Shown here one piece after another: positions 22,783 to 45,030 of a stretch of DNA of 64,000 nucleotides. Positions within the stretch are counted from its first letter, which is position 1. The number at the start of each line of letters is the position of its first letter. Location: contig HG738136.1 of assembly GCA_000499405.2 (NCBI GenBank), forward strand, positions 1,776,646 through 1,840,645, in the 5' to 3' direction. The DNA comes from Onchocerca volvulus (taxonomy: Eukaryota; Nematoda; Chromadorea; Rhabditida; Onchocercidae). The notes below the pieces were generated by a model. The model was not told the origin of the DNA, did no database searches, and was given only the letters and a program-made list of their open reading frames with translations. The translations under genes were made by a program, and so were the position numbers.

Positions 22783-25700
22783 ATGAACGTATCTTCCAGA
22801 CTTGCACATTCCAAAACAAATTCAATATTAACTAATTTCGATCTTCATATTCTTTTCATTTTTTTCTTTTTTATCAATTTTGTCGTTTTTTTGTCAAATA
22901 TTAGTTACTGAATTTTGCTCTAATCGATATGAACTAGGAAAAAAATTGTTGTAAATGCAAGTATTCGATTAAAAACTTTGGCTTAGGATTTTATTCATTC
23001 AATTTCCCGATTTGGACAATATTTTTTGATGTTTCTTCTGATCATATTTTGATCTTTTAATAAAGAATTTATGATAAATATATTGCAAATGCATGTATAT
23101 ATTTGCTGAAATAATATTATGCATTTATAAATTGATTAAGTAAATTGTAAAAATAATTTCCAATTAAGAGTAAAGAGCAAACAATTAGGTTAATGATATC
23201 CATCTGAAAACGAATGAATGCTTTATTGCTAACATTCCTGTTCATTGGATTAAGTTGCAGTTTGATTCGATTCTTGTAGGTTCTTTGCTTTATTTTTGAT
23301 AATTTTAAATTCAAATTTATAACAAAAATAATTTTGAAAAAAAAAAACAAGTATTGAAAAACAATTTAGCATTTTCGATGGCAATAACAGTATAGTTTTA
23401 ATTTCTAAATCCAAATTCTATAATTCATCATCTTTAAATTAGATAATTTAATTTGTTGTTTTAGTCTATTATTGGATATTAATAAGCGTATTTACAATCA
23501 TATACCTGGCTTATGTCGATTTATTCGTACATCTACTGGAATAATTGGTACCATTCATATTTTATTACTTTTCGATTTATTTATTTTTTTTAAACAAATT
23601 TTTTGGTTTCATATCAAAACGAACAACATCAATTAATTATATTTACTTTTAAAATAAAAATTTCATATTTGCTTTTCCCAATTGATTTTTCCCTTTTTTT
23701 TTCTTCTTTTAACTAAATTATACTTGATATCAAAATTAAATAACATGAACTATTTACACTTACTTTTAAATTAAAATTGAAATTGTAAACTTTTATATAT
23801 TTATAAATTAATATGAATTAACAAATAATTAATAATATCTAATAATTAAGAAAATGGTTCTGCCGGAATGGTACTTATTTCGGAGTTGAATATTGCTTTG
23901 ATAACCAGTGGTTATGCAAGAAATCAAGGAATCAATAATATTATTGGTGCAGTATTCCTTTATAATTTCACTGATAACAATTATTACGAAGCCAAGAAAT
24001 TAAAAATTAAAGGATTTAATTTGGTGCGTTAAAATTTAATTCTTAATTAATTAATGGATTTTTATGAAAATCAACAAAACCAAGAAATTGAAAATTAGAA
24101 AATTTGATTTAGTGTATTGGAATTAAATTTTTAATCAATAAATGCATCGTTATGAATTTATTAATCCTTATTGGAATTATCAAATTCAAATAATATTATG
24201 ATAAAAAATTGTTCAATTGCTCTTAATTGGCAAATGTACAAAGTTTATTCTATCCTTGATCCTTAAATTGAAATCAGATCAAATCAGACCAGATAAGGAG
24301 ATAACTGAAAATCCCGAAAATTAGGAGAGAACAATCTGATATATTTTCTTAAGAATTAATTTAAATCATAAAAAACAAGTCTAACATACTTTCATTTACA
24401 CACTTTCTCAAAATGCTGCTAATTAAAATTTTGTGTTAAGAAATTTTAGCAAATTATTTAAAGAGAAAAAATCTTGAAACTTCTTTTAAAAAAATAATCT
24501 TAGTTATTAAAGAACTTCAAATTAATCAAAAATTGCGAATATTTGCAGCAATTTTTCATTCCGTATGGAATTGATGCGTATGTAAGTCGAGGTCGAGTAA
24601 CGGTTTATATCACTAATTCTTATCAGAATAATGATACAGTAGAAGTTTTCCAACTTGATTATCATCGCTTGATTCTTATTCATCGAAAAACGATCAATGA
24701 TAATAAATTTCGAAAGTAAGCCATGTGACAAAAAATTTTTTCTTCGATCTTCTGACTCTTAAGCCCATAGTTCAATAAATATTTCTCCATAAATTTTGGC
24801 TCAAAAATGTTTGCCCGAGATTCTGGTGCTTATTTTTGGTTTGAAAATTTTCAACATTTCATGAATGACAATCGTTTTCTAGCTAGTATTTATCCGTTCA
24901 ATTTTGATTTTTGTGAAAAAAGAAAAAGTGATGTTAATAATAGGTGAATGTGAAATTGAAAAATAAAAAAATTTGTTGATATCATTCCTCTTGGCCATTT
25001 AATTTAGCTCAACTTTTAACAAATATCTTTCATTCCTCTTGGCCATTTAATTTAGCTCAACTTTTAACAAATATCTTTCATTCCTCCTGGCCATTTAATC
25101 TGAGCCAAGCCTTTCGCAAATATCATTGTATTTGCTGGTCCTTTTCATGATTGTGCTTCAAATTTAGCTTGGCCGATATAGCTATCGTTGGTGCAGATCG
25201 ATTTATTGTTACTAATTATGCTTATTGTCGGAAGGGTTGGCTGCAAAATATTGAACTTTCCATGCAATCATACTTTGGTTCCATTATTTATTATGATGGT
25301 CGACAGGGAATTTATCTTGAAAAGTTTTTTTTTTTTTTTTGAATTTTTCAAATATTTGAGTTTTTTTTTTTCTTTAAATTTTTCCCAAATGTTTAATTCC
25401 AATATGATTCAGTGAAAATGTTTGAGTTTTTTTTTTTTTTTTTTTTAAAACAATTTTCTCAAATGTTTAATTCCAGTATTATTTATTGAAATAAATAACA
25501 TTTGTTTTATTTTTTAAGTAGAGATAACATAGAATGATAAATTGATACATTTTTCAAATTATCAATTCTTATCAAATTGTTTATTAATTATTAATAGCTC
25601 TTAATGATTTTAAAAAAAAAATTATATTTAACCTATATACATATATATTTTTTTTTATTAAAATATTTTTATTAGACATTTTCCATCACCAAATGGAATT

Positions 25701-26759
25701 GCAATAGATAAAGAACAAAATCGATTATATATTGCAAGTACGATCAATGAAGTAAGTTAGTAAAATTTTCCGATAAAATATGAAATTTCCCAAATAAAGG
25801 CAAGAAATGAAATACTCGATTTATTAATAATTAATTTTATTCATCAAATAACAATGATATCTGATAAATCACCATATATCTGAATTGATAAAAATGAACC
25901 AATTTTTAACCTTATCCTATTTCAATTCGAATTAATAAACTTTTTTTTTATAATTTAAAATTATTTTTCCAAATTCAGTTCATACGAATATATCATTTAC
26001 GAGAAGATATGACCGAAATTTTTACAACGGAAATTTCACTTCTTTCATCACCGAATAAATTATTCATTGAAGCTGAGACCGGAAATATTTGGGTAGCACT
26101 ACATCCGGTACTATATAAAGCTTATAGACATATACAGGATCCGGTAAATATCGATCAAAGATCACCGTCGCAAATACTTCGCATCCGTTTACAGGTATGA
26201 TTGATTAATTACTTAATACTGATTATTTCTATGACTAATTAATTAATTGATTCATTTCATGATAACAAAAAAAAAAAAAGAAGTATTTGTTTCATTTAAG
26301 ATTATACATGCAGTCAGTAATTAATTATTTTAGAAATTTCGATGATTAAAATATAGTAATGAAATAATTATTTTAAGAAATTTCATAATTAAATATGTGG
26401 CAGTAATTAATTATTGTAGGAAATTTTACGATTAAATATAAAGCGGTAATTGATTATTTTAAGAAATTTTAAAAACTAAATATGTAGCCATTTTAAGCTA
26501 ATAATTATGTTTTAAATTATTCTTTTTAAAGTTAAATTATTTCAAGTTAATAATTACATGTTTAAAAAAAAAAGAAATTTCCTTTTGTTGCATTTTTCAG
26601 GAAAACGGTACAAGTTGGGTGATAACGGAACCATATGCAAATGATGGAGCAACAATATCCGGTTCTTCCGCAGTTATATTTTATAAAAATTCGTTACTTA
26701 TTGGCAGTTTATTTGATCGCCTGTTGCATTGCGATATTCGCATCTCTCAAATTGTATAG
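22783..26759 (+). CDS. Paraoxonase-like membrane protein (MEC-6/POML type)
   Basis: Eight exons: 22783-22892, 23465-23547, 23851-24023, 24549-24715, 25168-25323, 25676-25751, 25979-26194 and 26601-26759; 379 residues with all phases closed. It is a six-bladed propeller of the paraoxonase/arylesterase family. Landmarks are YNHIPGLCRF (47-56), FFIPYGID, ADIAIVGADRFIVTNYAY, FPSPNGIAID, ETGNIWVALHP, LRIRLQENGT and the final LLHCDI. C54 and C371 match the conserved disulfide C42-C353 of human PON1. Residues 21-40 form one hydrophobic segment after a short polar N terminus, so a type II membrane topology is likely, as in C. elegans MEC-6 and POML proteins, which assist assembly of membrane channels. 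Several NxS/T sites support a lumenal or extracellular domain. Key PON1 calcium ligands are replaced (see finding). Exon 1 is inferred from phase and topology and is the least certain part. Confidence 0.83.
24983..25126. repeat. 48-base tandem repeat, three copies
   Basis: CATTCCTCTTGGCCATTTAA starts copies at 24983, 25031 and 25079. The third is more diverged. The repeat lies in intron 4 of the paraoxonase-like gene and ends about 40 bases before exon 5. Confidence 0.8.
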
Positions 26760-28156
26760 CAAGTAAAATTAAATTAATCAGGAATGATCGATGATGATCT
26801 GGTGATCTGATCTGGGTTATTCAAGATGTCTCGGCAGAAAGTCTAGTTGTTGAAGTTATGTTTTTAACATATTATCACCCTTAAAAGTATCACTAAAATT
26901 CTTAAATTCGAAATTATCAATAGGAATTTCAACCAAAATTCAATTTCAAAATGATCAAATGGTACTTATTTGTCTACGATTTTTTTTTTTCTTTGTCTAT
27001 CTTAAATTTCAATTTCGAAATGATCAAATGGTACTCATTTATCTAACTTTTTTCCTTTCTGTTGTCATAAAATGCATTTTTTGGTACTTCCTGCTTCTCA
27101 AAAGAATTGATTATGATATTTTTCATTTTTCAAGAATAAAATTTAATTATCATTAAGAAAAATTATCACCAATTAACAAATCAAAAAATGAGACCTGATA
27201 TCATCTAATGAAAAGAAAGAAAAGGAGTATGAAAAGACAAAACAAACAATTGCATCGATGACACAAATGATGACATATCTGATCGATCCTTAAATTTATG
27301 CCATATTTTTCATATTTGATTACTTTAAAGTATTATTATCATAAAAATATTACTGATAAACTTTTCCAACACAAATAATAAAATTCTGAATTATAAATTG
27401 ATAAAATTCTAAAAATTTTTGTTAATTTTTCATTACATTTTTCAAATTAGTTTGAGAAACAAAATCACTTGTCAAGTTATATCATTCATTAAATTATTAT
27501 TACTATAATTATCTTAGTTAATGAATTTGTTTGAATAATTGCTTAATTTTTAATTGAAATTAATTAAACATAACTCATTTGGAGAAATAAACTCAAGTTC
27601 TGTCGCTCATTAAAATATTGTAATTATTACTGAAATTATTGAAATTTTAATATTTTCAATTTTTTCTATTTTTAAAATTAATTGTTTGATTCCTTTACAA
27701 CCGTACTAATCGTTCTGATATTTCGAATTTCTTTATATTATAAATCATTTGAAATAATTTTGTACGGTTTCAAGAATTACTCAGTCAATTTTGATATATC
27801 AAGTTCTTTTTACTTTGAATTCAATTGCTTGATTCCTTGATTTTTTGAAAAATCATTTATCCGAGGATTCTCAGTAATCAGATACCCAAAGGTAGAGAAA
27901 TGTGACATTGATTATTGAAATAGTAAGTACAAAAACGTGTGATATTATTTGAAAATGCAACGATAAAATGGTGAAGATAAGAATTATGATATTTTTTCAC
28001 AAAAACAACCGCTTTCGAGAAACAGTAAGAAAAAATTTTAAATATTTGAATTAAATATTGGAAAGTTTCATCAAATTTTCAAAAATGAAATTTTCGCCAT
28101 TTGATGATAAATATTTAATAGCAATGGATTATTTTAGCATATTTAAATCTGTTCAA
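26760..28156. other. Intergenic, tail-to-tail
   Basis: Separates the stop of the paraoxonase-like gene (+) from that of the zinc-finger gene (-). An AATAAA at 27135-27140 may serve the plus gene. On the minus strand ATTAAA (complement of 28114-28119) could serve the zinc-finger gene. A short repeat of AATGATCAAATGGTACTYAT occurs at 26949 and 27017. Nothing else was seen. Confidence 0.5.
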
Positions 28157-38093
<9,937 letters not shown>

Positions 38094-38658
38094 CTGAAAA
38101 TAAATTCATAAAAATGAAAAATTTCTTTCGGAAATCAAATTTATCGTAAAATTTTAAACAATGACGTTTTCCTTATGAGTAAGTCAATTTTTGTCTTTTT
38201 CTATTTCGAAAAATTTGAAATCAATTTTGATGTAATTTCGTAAAATGAAAAAAAAAAACTTTCAATGAAAATTTTATAAAAATATTTGAACATTTTAATC
38301 AGCACTTGTAAATTATATAATAATTATGAATAATTTCAATTTCAATTTTTTCATCATTTTTTTTTTTTAAATAATCAATTATTATATTATAGAGAGATAC
38401 GGAAGTAATTAGTCTTGTTATTTTTCAATATTTTAAATAATTTCTTATCCTATCGGTCCCTTCTTACTTTTTCTTGCTGAAATTTTCGATGACAATAAGA
38501 ATTATGAATATTTTAGGAAAAAATTTTTCCTTTTTTTTTCTTTTTCTCTTCTTTTTTTCAGAAATATTGAAACTTATTTCGATAAAAGGAAGAAGAAAAA
38601 GACAATGAATGAATGAATGAATGATAAATGAATGGATAAAAAGAGAAGAGGATTTTTT

Positions 38659-38690
<32 letters not shown>

Positions 38691-40134
38691 CTCGAAATAA
38701 GCTATCAAAATGTTGATTGATAATGATGTTAAGATGGAATGAACTGCAATAGAATTTTTAAAAAAAAAAAAAAGAAAAAAAAAAAGTAGGCGAAACAAAC
38801 ATTTAACATTCTTTGCTGCTGCATTGACTAAATTTTTGTTTCTATAAAAAATCAATATGAAAATTAAAATTTTCAAATGCTAATTTAAGTTTAAAATTTC
38901 CTCCAACTTAATAATTCAGTCATCTTTTTCTTTTGCAACAATTGAAGATTAACATATTTCATCTATTTAATCATATAATAGTAGAAGCTATATTGCTTTA
39001 AAAAAAAAAAAAGAAAAAAAAGAAAAATTATTTAAAATAACAATTCCTATGAAATGTTAATGATTTGAAATTTATTTATTATTTTTAAAAATTTAAAAAG
39101 AAAAAAAGGATTATGAAGAGTGCTGTAATAAAATATGTGAGCATATTATTCAGTTACTATTAGTAGCTAAAATATATCCATTTCATATCAAGTAAAAAAA
39201 GCCTAAGCATTTTTTCCACGTTACGTGAAAAATGAACACGTGAAAAAACTACGTGAAAAATAAATGTATATGTTCTAGCTGTAAGTATCATTGAATGATA
39301 TATCTAATATTCATTACTACATATAAGATTTATGAACTTCTCATTACTAATCAAAATATTAATTGATAACTGTTATTTCAATAAAAGCTAAATTTAATTC
39401 TTTTTTTCTTGAAATTTCAAAATGTTTAAAATACATTTTAAGAATAAGTCCTCCCAAAAAATATCCAATTGAATAAGTACAATAAATGTTTTAAATAATA
39501 TAAATCAATATTCGAATATAGTAATATCAGCAGTTAAATCTAATATTACTGTATTTATTGATTTCGAATTGATCGCTTAAATATATACATATACACTATT
39601 TAAGTCTAAAAATAAGTATTCAAATTTAGTAATATTGCATTTATTGATTTCGAATTAAATTAAGCGCATATGTATTTATATATCTAATCATTTCGGTATG
39701 GAGTAATATCTGCGGTATAATAGATATGATAGATTTCTGATCATCAGATATATCGATAAATTGTCAATTGTCATATTCAAGTTTTTTTACAGTTTTCTAA
39801 ATTAATAAGTAAATGTTTGAGAAGGAATAAATATTTTAAGTAATATAAAACAGTATTCGAATTTAATAATATCAATAATCGATTTTAATAATACTAAAAA
39901 AAAAAAAAGAAAAGAAAAATTACAGATTTTAAATTATGTAAAACATATGCGACTAGCATTGATATGATTAGCTGTTATAGATCCATCAAACAGAATGATT
40001 AATCGATTTTTTTACAAAATTACAAATTAAAATTTTGAATTAATTAAGTAAAAATTAAATCGAAATAGAAAAACGAATGGTGGATTAGTTTGCAAGAAAA
40101 TGAATGGATAGATTATGTAGGAAGAAGAATTATC

Positions 40135-40276
40135 TGTAGTAGAAGCAAAAGCTGCTCCAAACGACCTCCCACGATCTCGATCTTCTTCATCTCGACCTCC
40201 TCCCTATCACCACCTACACAACTTAACAGCTAAAATGCTGATAAAATATGATTTAACAGCTGACGCTCTAAAGCTG
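40135..40276 (+). other. GC-richer island with Arg/Ser/Pro-coding frame
   Basis: A plus-strand frame open from a TAG near 40117 to TAA at 40289 reads through KAAPNDLPRSRSSSSRPPPY and HHLHNLTAKM. It has no upstream ATG or recognised splice partner. The minus strand has an ATG with 25 codons in the same place. Composition is unlike the flanks. It could be an isolated exon, 5' UTR or regulatory island of the zinc-finger gene. Confidence 0.25.
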
Positions 40277-40920
40277 AGTGGATTGTGCTAAAATTTTGCA
40301 ATCTTTTAATTCTGGACAAAGAAATCTCTTTCGTTGTCCGAATAATGATTGCAATTTGGCAAAAAAAAGTAAAATTCTTGATTGAATGTTTGAATGCGAA
40401 GAAGAAGAATATCTTTGTTTGTATTCAATTATTCCTAATTATCACGTTAATTTCTGATATAATTTACAAATAAGCATTAATTCGATTAAAATGTCAAAAA
40501 AAAAAAAAAAAAAAAAAGATCGATCCTAATGGAATTGATTATTTATATCATTCTATTTTTTAGATTGATTTAAATCTAATCAAAATGCTATGCTAATCTA
40601 AATTTTGCTTTCATTTGTAAATTAAACGCTTCTATTCTTTACTATCAACATTCGTCAGTTGACATTGAAATAAGCTTAAAATTTAAGGCATGCTAAAATA
40701 GTAATATTAAAATTTTATAGGATAATTTTTGAAAAAAAAAAGAGCAATTTGTCGAACAAAAGATAAATTGAGTGATTCTCGACTGTTTTTTTCTTTTTTT
40801 TTTCTCAAAATATAATGTGCAAAATGTGAAGAAAGTGAAAGATGGAAATTTTCCGAATTTCATATCAATTGGCGGAAAAGTTTCAATCTTTAACAAATGA
40901 TTTCTATGCTTATACTATAG

Positions 40921-41135
40921 ATGTTACTGATAAACTACATCAAATTACAGTATATAAAATATGGATATCTATTACGAATACATAAATTTGAATACATAAA
41001 CTATGGATACATAAATTACAGGTGTATAAAGTATAGGTATGTATTATGGGTACATAAAAAACGGGAAAAATTACGGGCAAATAAATCACAGGTACATAAA
41101 ATAGAATTAAATATAGGTTACAAATATACTGCAAT
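40921..41135. repeat. Degenerate TACATAAA repeat
   Basis: Units of 10-20 bases built on GGATACATAAATTA, GGTACATAAA and GGTGTATAAAGTATAGGTAT. Tyr- and Ile-rich open frames on both strands over this block are repeat translations. Confidence 0.6.
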
Positions 41136-42446
41136 ATAAAATAAACGAATTTAAAATCATTTTAATCTCAATGAAACAACTCTAGTATCATTGATTGATA
41201 ATTTGTAAAAGTTTGCTTTAAAAAGGAAGTCGACAAAGCCTGCTATATAGTTTGAATGATGAGAAAGTGAGAAATGATATTTTAAAATTAATAACAAATA
41301 TGAAATGATAGATCTAATATAAATGGATATGAAAAGAAAGCTTAAAAAATAAAATTAATTTCAAAAAAAAAAACTATTTTCATTATTATACATAATATCA
41401 TTTTAGATGTAATTAATTCTTTTTTTTTCGTTTATTTTTTTAAAACATTTCAATCTTCAATGCTAATCCTAATTTATTGCAAGAATAAGTAAATTCATAG
41501 GAATTGACATAAATTTAACGTTAATTGTTATGAAATATAAATATTAAGCGTAAATACGTAAGAATACAACAAATTAATAGCACAGAGATAATTAAATAAA
41601 ATATCAAAAATATGAAAATGAAAAAATAGTATTTTTACAAATTTACGCATTCAAATTTACGTAAATTTACGCACAGAACGAAAAAGATTCCAACTGATCA
41701 TTATAATCACTTATAATGAATTAGAATGAATGAATGATGAATTTTATTTTTAGTTAATCATTCCAGCATGATTACTTTAATTACTTATTACTTAGTTAAT
41801 TATTACTTATATTTTCGATCAAATTGTATTCGTTAATGACTTTTCCTTTGATTTATACAAAAGATCAACAAAGTAATAGTCTATCATTAATACTACGAAG
41901 CTCGTATGCATAATAATTAAGGTTCATTATTTCTTATTTACTGTTATTTCACTCAATCAAATGGCATTTTTTCTATTTTCTTCATTCAAATTTTATTATT
42001 TTTGCAATTTATCTTAATCATAATTTTAATTTTTGTATAATTTTAATTTGGAATAATGCCTATACAATGGATAATTTTTCTGTTTTGATCATTAAAATGC
42101 TTCCTAATTTTCCTAATTAATACCTATCGGAAAGTTGATGGAAATAATTTCTATAATTATTAATTTAATGAATTGCAATCATCTCCCTCTTGGCATAATG
42201 TTTCATTATTAACAACACCATCAACAATGCTCATTATTATTGTGCCTTTATTTATCGATAAAATCGAAATATTTTATAACATAAATATGATGAAATGATC
42301 AAAGTTTTTTGTATAATTTAAATTTTCAGTATCTTTCAGTAAAATAAATCACTTATCCCATATCTCATCCTTTTTTCCCTCATTTTCTATTTTAATAAAT
42401 TTTGTGAATTATCAAAAATATTGTAAATCATCGTGATTGTCTGGAA

Positions 42447-42843
42447 TGTTGTAAGGACTGAAGCTTCTATGCATTGTTTAAAATGATAAGCATTGTCTAT
42501 TTCTTATCCTTTGTCCTGATAATCAAACCCTTCGTATAACATTTTGTAAATCACCGCCTACTGTAAGACCAAAGATTGTCGGTATAAAAAGGAGCTTTTA
42601 GCGGTTGTCAAATCAGTAGCTAATCAGTGGTTACTCGATGATTACTCAATCAATCAACTCACTCGACAATCAATATCTCCAATTCAATCCAACTCATCTA
42701 AATCCATTTCTAATACAGCGAAGCAATCAACGCAATCGTGATATTATCTGACTTTATTTTATCTTATAACGTAGACGAAAAAAAATCAATCCTTCATCAA
42801 TCAATAAAATCTTTCCCGCCAAGATTCGTTCTTTGTCATAACA
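42447..42843 (+). mobile_element. Candidate solo LTR (BEL/Pao- or Gypsy-like)
   Basis: The unit of about 400 bases starts TGTTGTAAGGACTG and ends TTTGTCATAACA. It holds a TATA-like GGTATAAAAAGGAGC near 42580 and, about 230 bases on, a poly(A) signal CAATAAAATC near 42802, which is the order expected of an LTR promoter and R region. It is compositionally distinct from its flanks. No clear target-site duplication is visible and no internal pol-like frame is adjacent, so a solo LTR is inferred. A free-standing promoter is the alternative. Confidence 0.4.
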
Positions 42844-44683
42844 CAAGAAACTGATAATGTTTTCATACTAATACTAATACAAACCATTCATCATATTTTT
42901 GCTTTATTTCAAGCAACTTATTGTTTCCAAATAAAATTAGATATTTTGCGTGAAAAATATATTGATAAAAAGAAGGAAAACAAAAAAAATTATCATAAAT
43001 GCAGTGATTTTGTAACGGTATTAAATTATGTTTCGGAATAAACATTTTCCATATTTCAGGTGAAATATTTCAAATTTCAGGTTAAATATTTCTATTTTTG
43101 AATAGATATTTCAGTATATTTTCCGAATAAGCTTATCATCGGAAAAGATGAATAAAAAAAGAATCGAATCACTGTTGATAGATGAGGACAATGTAAAAGT
43201 GGTCAGTAATAATAAGAAAAAATCATTTAGTTGACAAAATTAACAGCCTCTTTTCAACAATAGATATGATATATGACATATTTGAATGAGAAAATTGAAG
43301 TGAAAAAAAAAATCGATAGTTTGTCTGCATCAGAATGTTAAATTATTTCCTGCAAAAAGCTAACAATATCTAATGCAATTTTAATTTAATTTATTTGTCT
43401 TTTTTTCTTCTTCATTTTTTCTTTTAGGTATTTCAGTCAAGCGGCATTATATTGAATAAGAAAAAAAAAAAAGGCCTGTAATTCTGTAATCGATTGTAAT
43501 TTCATTTTCAAATTTTTTTTTTTTTTTTTTTTGTTCTTATCCACTTCTTACTCTTTATCTTCTTTTTATTTTTAAAATTATCAAAACTTTCAAATTATCA
43601 TGTTAAAAAAGGAAATAATTTCTAACTTATTATAATTTTAATATGAAAACAATGGCATTAATAAACGTAAGTTTTCTTTCTATTACGATTTTCTATAAGT
43701 TTTAATTTTCAATTTAAAATCTAAAAAAAAAAAAAAAAAAAAAGAGAAAAGAAAAAAAGAAATGATGAACTGAAGATAAAATGATCAATTTCTGCATTAT
43801 TATTACAATAAAATTTAGTTTGTTTTTGATTGATTAAATTCTGTACCTTTTTTCTGAAAGTAAAAATAGCATAATATTTTTATTTTATTGATTCTTACCA
43901 TCATTACGACTTACTTTTCAATTTCATAAAATTATCCCTGAATCGTTCATTAAAGTTAATGTCTCGGAATTGAATTCTGCTTGATTCTATGAGATATAAC
44001 TCCATGTTGATAGATAATTTGTAAATTGAAAATCAAAAAATATAAAGAGGCATAATTATTTTTCTAGGAACAAGTAAAGAAAGATAAAAGATGAGAAATT
44101 ACTTCCGTATCACTCAAATTCATTATTTAATTTATGAAGCAATCGGAATATGGTGAAATCAAATATGTTTACAGATACAAACCAAATGTTTAACGTAGAC
44201 TAAACAGCCTCATAGTTTGAAAATCTTACACTGACCTTTTTTCCTTTTATTTTTCGAACTTTTGAAAATTACTGTAGTACTATGATTTATTAAGGATTAT
44301 TTTACTTGAAGATGTATAATTCCAAACTTTTATATATTTCAAATATCTTAATAATAAGTCACATAGAAATGATCGATATACCATTCCATGATGCTAAGAC
44401 AATTGAAAAAAAACCCAACAAAACAAAAAATATGACAAAAATAAAAAAAAAGGACTGAAAAACAAAATAGCGAAAAAAAAAACAAGCATAAACTGAATTT
44501 AATTCCTTAATTTTACAAATAAACTACAAAAGTCCAACAACCGTAAAAATGAGGCAACAAACCAAGACAGAGGTTTCTCACTATAACCACAATCTTCCAT
44601 ATCTTCCTTTAGCTAAAATCGCGGTTCATTTTTTCAATCTACTGCTTACATAATATCCCTCTTTTAGATCATGGCAAATCTAT

Positions 44684-44885
44684 ATCTATATAAATAAAAA
44701 TGTAAATGTTCATTGTTATTTTCGACAAAACATTGCAATTTCCTCACCGATTGTTTAGAAATTTTGAATCAATGTTGCAGTCAATAGACGTGTGGTTTCT
44801 ACATAGACTTTAACTTGTCACACTTGTGACAGGTAAAAGTAAGTGAGCAAACTGAATCTGTTGGCCATGCCTACTTTTTGTAATA
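44684..44885 (+). mobile_element. Helitron-like repeat, copy 5 (left end of relic)
   Basis: Starts CTATATAAATAAAAATGTAA, contains AATGTTCATTGTTATTTTCG, ATTGTTTAGAAATTTTGAAT and AACTTGTCACACTTGTGACA, and runs on into GTAAGTGAGCAAACTGAATC and CATGCCTACTTTTTGT as in copy 1. Confidence 0.65.
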
Positions 44886-45030
44886 AAATGTAAGGTCAAC
44901 CAATCATAAGGCGACATGCGAAAGGAGAAGAAGCCCCAAAGAATTTAAAAGGTCCAGACTTTGGGGTTGAGTTAGTTTCAGTCGCACAGTTCGACGGCAA
45001 CAGGAGTTCAAGTTCAAGTTCAGTCACTTT
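44886..45030 (+). promoter_or_regulatory. Promoter-like segment of Helitron relic
   Basis: Contains ACCAATCAT (a CCAAT-like box, 44899), AGAATTTAAAAGG (TATA-like, 44939) and an initiator-like TTAGTTTCAGTCGCACAG. The AGCCCC..AAGAATTTAAAAGG motif is conserved in the element at 21.6 kb, so it belongs to the mobile family. Confidence 0.35.

Noticed and set aside
38574..38876. 100-codon minus frame
   Set aside because: Built on poly(A)/poly(T) and GAAT repeats; Lys/Phe homopolymers only.
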